This document shows, one piece after another, positions 8,957 through 19,182 of a DNA stretch of 23,433 nucleotides. How positions within the stretch are numbered: the first letter of the stretch is position 1; every line of letters starts with the position of its first letter. The notes below the pieces were generated by a model that was not told the DNA's origin, searched no databases, and saw only the letters and a program-made list of their open reading frames with translations. The stretch is from positions 1 through 23,433 of the forward strand of contig LRSR01010461.1 of the NCBI GenBank assembly GCA_001579985.1, read 5' to 3'. The position numbers were made by a program, and so were the translations under genes. This stretch comes from Hypsibius dujardini. Its lineage: Eukaryota > Tardigrada > Eutardigrada > Parachela > Hypsibiidae.

Positions 8957-9483
8957 TACAAGGGAACTCCACGAGATTTCATGCTCTGATAAACTAACAA
9001 AAAAATTCTAAAAATTGTGATCCTAATACATAAATTTTAAAAATTATATCATCCGCTGGCAAGCGCTGCGTGTGGGCTGACGGAAATTTCGAAAGTGCTG
9101 AGAATGTCCATAAAAGCTTCCATGCAATTCAATAATTGATTGTTTGATTGTGCGCCAGCAAAAACATTAGTGTGGCCTTTTGTAAAAATGCACGAATTTT
9201 GTGCTATATCAGTTTTGTTGGGAATCGATGCGTATCGATTTCAATGGGAGGGTGGAGACACGAAAAGACCACATTGACTTAATTACCGGGTTACAATCAG
9301 ACAATCAACCCTAAATTGCATGGAAGCTCTTATGGGTATTCCCAGCACTTCCAAAATTCCTATCACCCAAAGCAGAGCTTGCCAGCAGGGGAAATAATTT
9401 TTTTAAATCTACATGTTAGAACCACGATTTGTGAAAAAATGTCAAGTCTATCGGAATATGAAATCTCGTGGAGTTCCCTTGCT
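8957..9483. mobile_element. Degenerate foldback / MITE relic, about 530 bp
   Basis: The left arm (about 8957-9146) and right arm (about 9287-9483) are inverted copies with many substitutions. Matching landmarks include CAAGGGAACTCCACGAG at the left edge against CTCGTGGAGTTCCCTTG at the right edge, and TTCCATGCAATTCAAT against AAATTGCATGGAAG near the centre. A TA precedes the left end and follows the right end, suggesting a TA target site. No coding capacity was seen. The divergence between the arms implies an old insertion. Confidence 0.72.
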
Positions 9484-10794
9484 AAATCAACTTTTCGTAG
9501 TCCGCGAATGAACCGAGTTTGCCTTGGCCAGGAAATCAGGGAAGCATTCATACACTCAGGGATGCTTTAGGTTCACCGTGCACATCATTAACAAAGGTCA
9601 AGTCACATCCTGTATTTGAACACTCATGCAATGATGCCTGACAGCCGCATGGGCGCATCGAGCTTCAAGGAATGCGACTGGATTCAAGGTATCCCTCCTC
9701 ACTCTCTCAAAAAAGTCAGTACTTGAATTGCTTGGTGGAATATTGTTCTCTTTCAGAAGAATCAGTGGCGCGACGAGGTTCCACTGCAAAGATGAGCAAC
9801 AAAAAGTGTCCCAGCAGCAAGCTAGCCAAACTTGAGCAAACATTCCTGCAGGGCAAATTTTCCACAAGATTTGAATATTATAAAAAAAGTTTACAACTTA
9901 AAAAGGTTTTTTTAGTACGGCAAAACTCGATAGGGCGCAGGCGATGCTATTCCTAAATGCCTAGCATCCCATTTTTGCCCCCCCCCCCCTCGTCTACGTG
10001 CAAGGGGGGGGGTTGTTCCTTTTTAGGCAGCTTCGGGATAATGCCCTCCTAACGTTTATATCAGCAATATGAACTGTTTTTTATTGATCTGAAACAAATA
10101 GAGTTAAAATATCAGGAGATTTTTGAGTGAAAATATAGATTGCTAAAACAGAGCTGCTCACCGCATTGTGGACTCCAGTTTAAGCTTCAATCCACCCTCG
10201 GATACGGGTGACATGACTGTTATGACTTTTGCTAAGATAACTGCACCTAACAACTTTCTAGGTACCCCACCCATCAGAGGTCATCGGGCATCATGAATGC
10301 ATAATAGCCACTCTGGATCCCACAATAATTACGTTAGTTTGGCCCAATGACAGAGTCCGCACCCCTGAAATCAACTGGCCAGCAGCAGACGAATGTCGTT
10401 GCAGTCAACCTAGATTTCACCTTTGCAGAGGAAACCTCCCTTCAGAATCTGAATACCTCCTTCATAATTGTGTTTTTCAAAGTGAAAGGTTCGCCCAAAA
10501 TGTATATACATATGCACAGGTCGTTTAACCTTTCTCCGCGAGTGGCCTTAGAGCCTCCCAGTAGGCTGTTCCAAATTCATTATATTTACGAGTATATAAA
10601 GTCTACAAGCTAGGCTAGGTAGCTAACATGCATATGGTTTTGGGCCTGGTTGAATATTTAGTTTTGGCTTTTGTTGTCGATATAGGAATACGCACATACC
10701 GGGAAGCTCACTGACGAGATAATAAAGCGTGTTTCATTTTATTTTTTGCTTTTTACAAAAGAAAAGAGTTAAAGAGTAACAGGCCCTGCAAATC
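9484..10794. other. Gene-poor interval before the trissin gene
   Basis: No supported gene was found. Several 60-95 codon open frames occur, but they lack signal peptides, family motifs or matching splice sites. The interval includes a C12/G9 mirror hairpin at 9978-10012 (listed separately). Confidence 0.5.
9978..10012. repeat. Poly-C / poly-G hairpin
   Basis: A run of 12 C (9978-9989) is followed, after 14 bases, by a run of 9 G (10004-10012). The two runs can pair as a very GC-rich stem, or the strands could adopt i-motif and G-rich structures separately. Run lengths at such sites are prone to assembly or sequencing error. Confidence 0.85.
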
Positions 10795-11198
10795 ATGGCA
10801 AAAAATTACCGCAGTAACAATATTTCGGGTAAGTTTTGCAATTCATTATGCTCAATTTCCAATACCAAATAATATCTATCCCGACATCCGATGCGTGCCT
10901 TTGCCATTAAACAGGAATAGTTCTGACGGCTGTGGTGTGCCTCGTCGTAATGCAGTTCATCCAGATGTCCCTCGCTATGACAGCCTCGTCCTCACGAAGT
11001 CCGGCTGCCACATCGGCGTCCCGAGTAACGTCGTGCGGCTCGCTCTGCTCCCAGTCCTGCGATCGGCTCTGCGGGACGCCGCAGTTTTCGCGCTGCTGTG
11101 TGGGTCTTTCGATGAGTAAGTACCGCATGACTCGGAAAAGTTCCCGTCGTAGTTCGTCCGTATATGCCGGACAGCCGACATACAGCGATCTAACGTAG
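10795..11198 (+). CDS. Trissin neuropeptide precursor, two exons
   Basis: Exon 1 is 10795-10828 (11 codons plus one base, ending at G|GTAAGT). Exon 2 is 10915-11198, after AAACAG. The join is in phase 1 and gives 105 residues. Residues 12-35 form the hydrophobic core of a signal peptide or anchor spanning the junction. Six cysteines at 52, 56, 60, 64, 72 and 73 follow the pattern C-x3-C-x3-C-x3-C-GTxxFxx-CC. Insect trissin, a three-disulfide peptide acting on a G-protein-coupled receptor, has the same order, including CGT, a phenylalanine and the terminal CC. Basic residues R82, R85-K86 and R89-R90 after the cysteine core are plausible processing sites. Only the first cysteine gap differs from the insect form, by one residue. 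The signal sequence lies unusually far from the first methionine, so an M24 start is possible but would give a weaker signal. Confidence 0.83.
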
Positions 11199-12339
11199 GG
11201 TGATGATGACCAATGTACTGATCGTTGCTGAAGCCGTGAGACTAAAACTGACAACAGCTCCCCTTTGTCTATGAAGTAGTACCCTTCAGGCTATATGAGT
11301 CCTCTGTTACTGACCACCGGTCTTTTGATTGCCTCGTGCTGGGGAAAAATTGTAGTACCATTTCCCTCCCCCTCCCTCCCTCTGGTGTGAAATGAATCAG
11401 TAAATTTGGAAATGTCATCGATCCGGGAGTCGAAGTCGAAAGGCCCGAGAACTACCGGAAGCCCAAAGTGGTACGACGACCGGCGTGTCTACCTTCACCC
11501 CCATGCGATATGCTACAATAATGTGTGGTACATGGTTGCCCAATTGCGTTGGGCTTAGCCATGTGTGGCACACCAACTGGCTAGACACCGAAGCCACTAA
11601 TTATTGTGGACTGTTGCTTGAAAAATAAATCTGTAAATTCGAGCGTGTGGATTAGGATTAAATAATTAAGAAGTTACACAAATTTTCGATCGCAAAGAAA
11701 TCCCATCAATCTGATTCATCGCTTCACTGTATTTGTTTTGTTCAACAGCTTAACCAAACTTTCACTCAGTATAAAAAAAGGAAGCATGTGCAACGGATAT
11801 TATTTTCCAGAACGCTCCCGACATCGCCGGGTCATGCAGATCCCGAGCACTCTACAACGTATGTACAACGAGGAATTCGTTTTTGGACGGGAATTGAAGT
11901 GAGTAAGAGGCGGATCTTAAATATTCTACACGAGCACATGGGCTCTTCGAGGATATCAGATGAAAATAGTCAGAACCGCAATCGGTTGTTTTGATGATGC
12001 AGTTGTATATTCAGCACAATTACTTTTCTATCTTTGGCTTATCCAAATGGTTGTTGTTTGCCTGTGTGTAACCTTCTCGCACAACGATAGCTATGCTCTA
12101 TACACTCATATTTCACTATAAGATCTGTATCATTTATAGATTTCTTTACTTAGCCAGCTGGTGTTGCAGTTTATATTAAAACTCGTAGCCAATACGAACG
12201 GACAAATATCCCTGACCTCTTGAGCTGTAATAACTTCTCTTATTCTCAGTACATCCAATTTCTTTAGTTATACTCATACTTCGAAGGAAGCTAAAAAAGG
12301 TAGTCTGCTGTCGGATCATCAATCGTCTGTTGATCCCAT
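11199..12339. other. Intergenic region between trissin and the SAHS-like gene
   Basis: The two genes converge on this interval, so it should hold both 3' ends. An AATAAA at 11624-11629 could serve the plus-strand trissin transcript. No clear AATAAA is visible for the minus-strand gene. A GC-richer patch at 11410-11600 looks like a relic of coding sequence, but I could not assign it. A CT-rich run (CCCTCCCCCTCCCTCCC) lies near 11365. Confidence 0.5.
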
Positions 12340-14635
12340 CTATGCAGAGTCCTTTTTGAACCACACCTTGGCGATGACGTCCTTCAGTTGGAATTGCTGT
12401 AAGGAAGGCCAGATGCGGTTTGCCATCGCTCACACATGAATAATCCCCAAAGTGCCGCTATCACACTGTGTGGCATTTAACACAATTGTAATTATGCACG
12501 TGCGTACCTTAACGAACCCGTCGGCATTGGGATAGTAAGTGTGGGTGACTTCGCGTCCGTCGGGAAGGATCTTCGACTCAAATTTGAGCAGCTCGCCATC
12601 GACGGTGAATTTATACTACATGCGAAGAAGAAGTAAAGAGAAGGTTAATATTGCACTATTCGAATACATGCTCGGAATGAGGAAGCTGTAGATCGGGCAG
12701 GAGTACCCACACTAAGTAGGGCAAACAATCTCGTGGCAGTACGGCATAAGGAGTTGGAACTCTACCCATTCTTCTGATCACTAGTTATAGTTAGATATTA
12801 GTTATTAGTTAGATATTAGTTAGCTGTCCAGCGATCAAACCTAATTAGCTATAGCTCTGCATGTGGCGTAAGGATGTGCTGGAAAGAACCGACAACTTAG
12901 AATTGAAAAGAATTGAATCGACTTGAAAGAACATATAACTTATAACTTATAACTTAAAACTTAAACCTTATAACTCAAAAGAATTAAGAATTGTTCAAAA
13001 TCTGTGGAATATTTATTGTACGCATACCAGGGGGGGGGGAGCTTGTGTATTTTTTTGCGTTCTGCTGGAATTGTTTAGCCTAACGTTAGAAGACTCGACC
13101 TATCGCTCTGCCCCTTGATCTTGGAGTGCAAATTATCGGACATTCATCGATTCCAAGTAACATCTGGGTTCGGAGGGTTTTAATTAAAGCTTACTACTAT
13201 ATATATATATATATATAATACCTATAGGCGAAGACCCCCTGGGTTCATATGTTGGGATTATAATTGACTATAATTAGGCCAAATAAAGGGCGGCTAAAAA
13301 TTGCCCTAACTCCGCGTACCCTCATGCTGACATTTAACAATTCAGTGTGGCACTTGTTGACACCCTACTCGTACCGAAAATTCAGTTCCGTTGTAGGTGG
13401 ACTTGCGTGTCTCGCCCAGTTTGAACGGCAGCTCCTGCTTATAGGCGGCATTTTCGACGCGAAATTTGTAGAGGTACTCGCCGTTCCCTTGGTCCAGGAA
13501 TTCGTTGTGCAGCCGGTTTTCCACGGGTGGATCATCGAAACCTGAATTCATTTTAGACAATTTAGCGACGATCGGCCAATCAAGTGCCGGAACATTAATA
13601 TCCGCTGCAAACGTTACCACTTGTCTTATGATTTGCTTACAATTTAACCATGTACCAGTATATGTATGTATACATATATATCTGACAAAATGAATATAGA
13701 CACAACTCCAGTTAATCCACCGCATGTAAAGAAAAAGAAAAAGAAAATCCGCAGTCATCATGAGTAATGACTCATGAAACTGATAGATTCGAATTTACTT
13801 GAGAGCTGTATCTTGTTCTTTGATGCCTGAAGGAACATATGCATGTACAATAATATTAAACATAACTTTTTCCTACACATTTGAATTGTTTGAAGTTAGC
13901 AGAGATTGATGCCTGAAACCGGAAATGTGATTCACAAAATAACGAGCCACAATTTTATTCTACCCAGTGACATTCAAAACAGTTCCGGTAATGTATTTCC
14001 ATTTGACTGCTTCTAAATGACATAGAAATTATGTTATACAAGTAAAGCTTGTTTTTCTTTAAGCGGATGTTTTTAACCAGTTCTGCTTTCACCGCTAAAT
14101 AATATATAAAAACTTTGAACAACTCATGCTGCACAAAACTTCACTAGTTAACGTGGACCTAACTATAATGAGCCGGCGCGTTCGTTCAGACGGCATGGAC
14201 CTTCGTTTGGGCGAAGAACTTACCGGTGGCCGCGGCAAACGCAGCAGTGTTAAAGCGCTGACCCGTCGACACATAGTGTCCGACAAACGGCAAACCGGCT
14301 GCTGTGACGGCCGAGAGACCTGGAAAACCAACGCCATATTACAACTGATAAATTACCCATTTCCCATGGCATATATGTGTATGTGCCGGGAGTTTTAAGG
14401 TTGCAAATGTAAACATTTATTTAAAAATCCCGCGAACAGAAATCTCATTTTACACAAAGCAGTAAAGCAATTGAGACTTTTGGGCTGAAAAACTGAAAAA
14501 CTAAATTAGAAAACCGTAGTAAGTATTTTTAGATGACTAAAAAACTAATTAGTTCACTAATTTTAGTTTTCGCCACACAATGTGAGAGTCAACGTTACCG
14601 AAGCAGAGAACGAAGATGGACGCCGCGAACTCCAT
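12340..14635 (-). CDS. SAHS-like secreted FABP-fold protein, five exons, complete
   Basis: The exons in transcript order are 14599-14635, 14224-14319, 13375-13541, 12508-12615 and 12340-12396, all GT-AG and in phase. They total 465 nt, giving 154 residues. Residues 1-20 are a signal peptide (MEFAASIFVLC..., ending AVTAA). The mature 134 residues have the length and layout of the fatty-acid-binding-protein fold: FVGHYV near the start, an FNTAAFAAATGF helix segment, YKQELPFKLGE, STYNGTEF, and a final VIAKVWFKK strand. The FKLGE...NGTE pair and the secretion signal resemble tardigrade secretory-abundant heat-soluble proteins, which are linked to survival of drying. The very short first exon is placed by signal sequence and phase alone. 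The alternative is a generic secreted lipid-binding protein. The FABP-fold assignment is firm; SAHS membership is likely. The ATG context (GCCATGG) is good. Confidence 0.85.
13198..13217. repeat. (TA)n microsatellite in SAHS-like gene intron 3
   Basis: Twenty bases of alternating T and A inside the intron 12616-13374. The same intron contains repeated TTAGTTAGATATTAG and TATAACTTA motifs near 12785-12970, and a G9 run at 13031-13039. Confidence 0.9.
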
Positions 14636-16374
14636 GGCTGAACTGCTTGACTGCGAGAGTGGACAGAAAAAGAAACTGAAATTACAGAAATGTCGAAGAA
14701 CCCCAGTACTGAAAAGCTCGTCTAGGACGTAGGAAAAAATTCGACAGACACTTTATTGCCGGAAACTGTCTTTTTCCCATGGCGCGCGCGTGGACAAGTC
14801 TAGGTCTCTTCCGGTCGGTCCACTTTATCTAGATGGACCTAGATCGATGTGCCAGCATGCACGGACAGTGAAGTTGCGTGCGACTGGCCAACATGCGTTG
14901 AATTTTTCTGAAATTTTTGAGAAAACTTCAGACTTGATACTGATCTTTTTACCAATGAAATAAATACAGGGAGGAGAACCGGGCCGTAATGCCTCCCTTA
15001 CCTTGACTGGAAGACCCAGCCAGTGCCTGTCACTGCGTTGATCAAACAGTACATAGTACATTCAGCATGCTGCAATTTAGGAACTAAGCTGAAGTAAACG
15101 GAAAACTAAACTTTTAAAACCTTTACCGGTGGAAACTAATTCTTCAGTTATGTTGTATTTTTTATTTTCTGAAAAAACTAAACTGACAGTAGTAGTTACT
15201 CATACTTAAAATTTAAAGGAACAAAAAACAATTAGTCAACTTACTTCGTTAAAACTGAATTAAAGTCATATTTTTTAAACTAAACTAAAACTCCTTAGTA
15301 ATATATTTTTAGCTAGTTTAAAAAACTAACTTTGGTTTAACTAGTATAAACTAAACTACAAATCCTTAGTAACATGTTTTTCGTTAATTTAAAAACTAAT
15401 TTTGATTTTAATTATTATAAATTTTTGCCTTTATTTATCTTTGGTTATCTCTTTATTGCCTTGGCCTTTGCTTTTTTTGCCGTTTGCCATGCCTTTTATT
15501 TAATGTTTGCCTTTGCCGCTTACCTTATTTGCCTTTTATTTATTATTAGTATGAATTCTTGCCTTTCCTAATGTTTTGCATCAGATCAGACATTTTCTGG
15601 CCCTACCCCGCTTTTTGAGTAGGGCAGGGTCTTTGAGATTCAGATGCTTGAGGTCCATGACGATTACTTACTGTAGGTGCGTAATGTAACAAAAACAAAA
15701 GGAACTTAATAACGCCATAGATGTCGTATCCTCTGTTTATGACATGGCATGGTGTGACTGTGACCAATCATAACACCCCAATTAAGGGCCATTTTACTGC
15801 TTGAAGTTACCGAGCTATAATAGTATAATTGCCACAACGATCATTGCATGTGTCGAGGTCCTCGAGGTCTCATCACAGAATAAACCCGGCATCCGAACTG
15901 CGTGTGAAACGATTAGCACTCGCCGTTTTCATTGAATGAACGGGAACCCGAATGACCACCAGCGGTGCTGCGATCCGCCTCAATCTCTGGGGAACTCTAA
16001 TTAAGGTCTCTCGCGCCCCGGTAAGCCGCTATTGCACTCCGCGCACGCACATGGGGGCACGTTGAGTTAATCAAATTGTCACGTTATATCTCGAAGTTAT
16101 CCGAAAACTACATTATGTCCCGCTGTGGATATAAATATAGACTTTAAGGGAGTTTCCCCAACTATTTGCTACTATAGAGTCCACTCCCTTTTTCGTGGTG
16201 CAAAATTATTCCGGACAACAAAGCGAAACTAAAAATAAGAGATTAACCTGACTTGGGAGTTGGGACATTTCAATAGGGAAAACGCAGAAAGTCCCCATTT
16301 CTTTTTGTTAAATTAGTAAAATATTAGTGATGAGTTACAAATGTATTTAATCAGAGACTATGTCTAAACTTGTT
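14636..16374. other. AT-rich intergenic region upstream of the SAHS-like gene
   Basis: The part next to 14635 should hold the minus-strand promoter. Beyond it are many ACTAA/TTAGT-type stretches (14490-14575 and 15270-15410), which look like diverged copies of one another, followed by a TTTGCC-rich pyrimidine tract (15420-15590). No gene was supported. Confidence 0.45.
15420..15590. repeat. Pyrimidine-rich degenerate repeat (TTTGCC / TTTATTT)
   Basis: The plus strand is strongly T-rich, with TTTGCC or TTGCC recurring about ten times at irregular spacing. The hydrophobic open frame across it (15374-15571) is a by-product of T-rich codons. It is probably a decayed minisatellite. Confidence 0.6.
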
Positions 16375-16375
16375 T

Positions 16376-16795
16376 TGGCGGAATTTCAAAGTTGGGAAAC
16401 CACTAGAGGATTCCATTTTCGTTGATTTTCACTGTCAAAATGACGACTTATCGAAATTCATGAAATGGTTTTTTACATTGTACTATTTCAAATTTAATTT
16501 GAAATCGACTGGTAAAAACTCAATATTGTTTGGATGTAAGGGGGCGGGCTACGGGGAGTTTTTAAAAAGGGTAAAAAATTCCAGCGAAGCCATCGAGAGT
16601 TGGCATATAGCTCCGCCCCCCTGATGCCAGAAACATATTTGGCTGATGTCAATCAATTTCAAATTAAATCCTAAATGGGTCAGTGTCAAAAATTCAAAAT
16701 AATCATGTTTACTGCATGTCGATAAATCGGCATTTTTACAGTGGAAAATAGAGTCTTCCAATCTTTTCCGAAATTTGAAATCTCGCCGATAGAAA
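16376..16795. mobile_element. Degenerate foldback element, about 420 bp
   Basis: The outer sequences GGCGGAATTTCAAA (from 16378) and the reverse complement of TTTGAAATCTCGCCGATAG (to about 16793) match. Matching continues inward through ATTTTCACTGTCAAAATG against CATTTTTACAGTGGAAAAT, then TCAAATTTAATTTGAAATCGA against TCAATTTCAAATTAAATCC. GGGGCGGGCTAC against AGCTCCGCCCCC lies near the centre. The mirror-image open frames on the two strands here (16370-16624 plus, 16549-16761 minus) are the arms, not genes. Confidence 0.7.
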
Positions 16796-17603
16796 GTTTA
16801 GATTTAATCACCGATGAAATAAATTTTACAAATCAACACTAATATTGTAGTAATTTAAATAAAAAATAAATTTATAAAATTAAAATTAAGCGAAGGCATA
16901 TTGCTTCCCCCCCCCCGCCCCCATGAAAAACGTTCCAGGTAAGTGACAACGTTCAGTGCCTAATTCTCCAGTTTTAGTTTTCTTACCCGAAAGATACTTT
17001 CAGTTTCTGAGGAACACTAAGCTAAAAAATTTAGTTAGCAAAGCGGGAAAAATGATCATCTTACAGTTAATAATAAGGTAGAATCCCTTTGTTGGCACAA
17101 AACTTCAGGTGCCAACTATTATCACGACATCGCTCGCACATCGTCAGCACCATCCCATCGTAAACGGCTCACACAAAACGAAGATTAGTAGGATGATATT
17201 AATTCGCGTGTTTACAGTATTTCATCATCCATATGAGTCATCAATGCAGGGTAAACCCGGGTCTAGCGTGCGAACTTCTAGGGTATGAGCATATATCGTA
17301 ATTCCATTGGCGTGAAGATCTATCCTACCTACTAGCATACGCATAGATACCTGAGTATAGTCCTACCTTCGGGGATTGGACGCATTGACCTCTTTACAGA
17401 CGCGCTCATCGCATCTTTCGGACGTAAAAGAAGATCCCGGTCGTTCGTGTGGTGTTCTTTATTGGTACTTGCAGCTGTAAAGGTGCTATCCCTTATTCTA
17501 CTCCGGAAGCTCCTATAATGCGCCGGTGTTTATGTATGCATCGTGAATCTCATCCATGCCGTGTATAAGCGCTAGTATAGTAGTACCTTGGGAAAAAAGT
17601 GAG
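16796..17603. other. Intergenic region before the proctolin gene
   Basis: No gene was supported. It includes a C-rich run (mostly C, one G) at about 16907-16922. AT content falls toward the duplicated segment that starts near 17604. Confidence 0.5.
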
Positions 17604-17765
17604 GCAACAGAATCCCACGTAAATACTCCTCTTGGCCTTTGCTAAAGACCGTCACTTCATTTATCATTGGTCTCTCGTTTTTACATCTCACCAATCTCTT
17701 AGACCATTGATCTTTGGTCTCCTTATTGTCAATCAGTCACACAGATCTCTACGTGTAGCATTAAG

Positions 17766-18020
17766 ATGAGTTCGAGAATAGTGTTCTCCGTGGCGATGGT
17801 CATCATGGCCTTCTGCGTGATTCTGGGATCGTGCTCGCGCTACCTCCCCACTAAACGCAGTCCCAGTCCGCCGACGTTGCAGGACTACGACCAGGACCTC
17901 TACTCCCACGGCGGTGCTGACTCGACGTTCAATTTACCCGGCGCGGATTTCGTAAGCTACACTTATCAGAACCTCTGTTTTATTTGTACCAGGCTGTTAC
18001 AATATATATTTCCTGCTTAA
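17766..18020 (+). CDS. Proctolin neuropeptide precursor, intact
   Basis: A single open frame of 84 residues. Residues 1-24 are a signal peptide with a long hydrophobic core ending GSCS, a good cleavage site. The next five residues, R25-T29, are RYLPT, identical to proctolin, the arthropod neuromuscular and visceral peptide. They are followed at once by the dibasic site K30-R31. Insect proctolin precursors have the same plan: peptide straight after the signal, then a spacer. The remaining 53 residues are acidic in the middle (DYDQDLYS), then hydrophobic with two cysteines (CFIC); their role is unknown. A GTAAGC inside the frame at about 17950 could be a splice donor, so the C-terminus is less certain than the N-terminus. 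AATAAA overlaps the stop codon. A broken copy lies at 5030-5285. Confidence 0.9.
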   Translation: MSSRIVFSVAMVIMAFCVILGSCSRYLPTKRSPSPPTLQDYDQDLYSHGGADSTFNLPGADFVSYTYQNLCFICTRLLQYIFPA

Positions 18021-18025
18021 ATAAA
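18020..18025 (+). promoter_or_regulatory. Poly(A) signal of the proctolin gene
   Basis: AATAAA begins on the last base of the TAA stop codon, so the 3' UTR would be only about 15-30 nt. The same arrangement is kept in the pseudogene copy (5285-5290). Confidence 0.6.
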
Positions 18026-18422
18026 ATATTTCACCAATATTAATACAGAATACGTTAGAGACATCTTTGCATAAATTAACTGCATTCAACTGAAACTAAA
18101 TTCAACATATACATAAGGGGTTTGATATACCTTTAGATTATTTTATTTTAAATACTTCTTATGTGGTGATTAAGTAAGACAACAGTTTACATACCTACAA
18201 AATTGAAATCCGCAGCATATGCCATGATATATATGCACTCCATCAATGCGTATTGATTTGGTATTTACTACAAATCACATTACTACAAATTGCATTATTA
18301 TAATTGGGTTGCGTAGCCCTAAATTTTAAAGCGCTTTTACGCAATTAATAAACACATGATGCGTATATTATTATATGTTATAATTCGTGCCTATCGATAT
18401 TTCTAGGACCCGGTGTATTCAA

Positions 18423-18629
18423 TCAGCGGTCGGCCCAAATTGTCGGACGTGGTGACGGTTCCGGTACTTCGACGCCCTCGCAATCAGCCGGAAGCTTACT
18501 ACAGCCGTTGGTAATGCAAGGAAGACAATTGGGATCGCACGTCTGACTGGCGTGACCTTTAGTGCAACAACCGCGGTGGCACCCAGCAGAGAGTATATCC
18601 AATTCGAAACTTGATTCCAGAATGTTCAA
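18423..18629 (-). CDS. Candidate terminal exon of a cysteine-rich peptide
   Basis: A minus-strand frame ending in TGA at 18423-18425, richer in GC than its AT-rich surroundings. It encodes eight cysteines spaced C-x3-CC-x8-C-x3-C-x2-C-x4-C-x6-C, followed by an acidic, proline-rich tail. No ATG opens the frame (the nearest upstream start-like codon is TTG) and the frame extends further upstream, so it would need an upstream exon. I found no convincing signal-peptide exon or clear acceptor. It lies in the stretch of the right duplication copy that is missing from the left copy. It may be a real last exon, a gene fragment carried in, or chance. Confidence 0.35.
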   Translation of the reverse strand: MNILESSFELDILSAGCHRGCCTKGHASQTCDPNCLPCITNGCSKLPADCEGVEVPEPSPRPTIWADR

Positions 18630-19182
18630 ACCTTGTGTCCTTGCTTGTGTGTTCGTTGCATGTCCGTTGCATGTCCATTTTGAAGTCGTTGTGAAATCTG
18701 TGTTGCGTTGACATTACTGCATTACCTACACCGGCTTTTCTTCATACCAAAATGAATCATATATATTATAATATACTAGGTAGTAAAACGCCATGTCATA
18801 ATGATCGCAGTATGTGCGAATAATGTCGAGGTTAAATCTGGGGAACACCATGCATATACCGAATACAACCCAGGACGTCCGAATTAAGTTCAACTACGGT
18901 GGCCTGAGATATCGTCGCCGTAATCAAAAAACATGACTGAAAGGTGTACAAGGTAAAAGCGCTAATATGCTGCGCAAGTTTGGAAATGGCGCATTCGCAC
19001 ATTATGCCATCATTGTTTGTCGATAATTGCCGTTTAATAAATCGATCATAAATTGAACACACATATTCCACAATAATTTTGTTACTAAATTGAAATTCAT
19101 TTTTTAAAAACGAAAAACGAAAAATAAACCTTATGGCTATTTTGATTGATAAACGTCACAATTTTTTCCTGTTTGTCCTGTA

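Noticed and set aside
9598-9956. 89-codon minus and 94-codon plus frames
   Set aside because: They overlap on opposite strands and show no signal peptide, domain or splice support.
14095-14398. Overlapping 80- and 90-codon frames on opposite strands
   Set aside because: They are off-frame readings of exon 2 of the SAHS-like gene, whose correct frame has matching splice sites and phase.
15374-15571. 65-codon hydrophobic frame resembling a membrane protein
   Set aside because: It is produced by a T-rich TTTGCC degenerate repeat and lacks any family motif or splice context.
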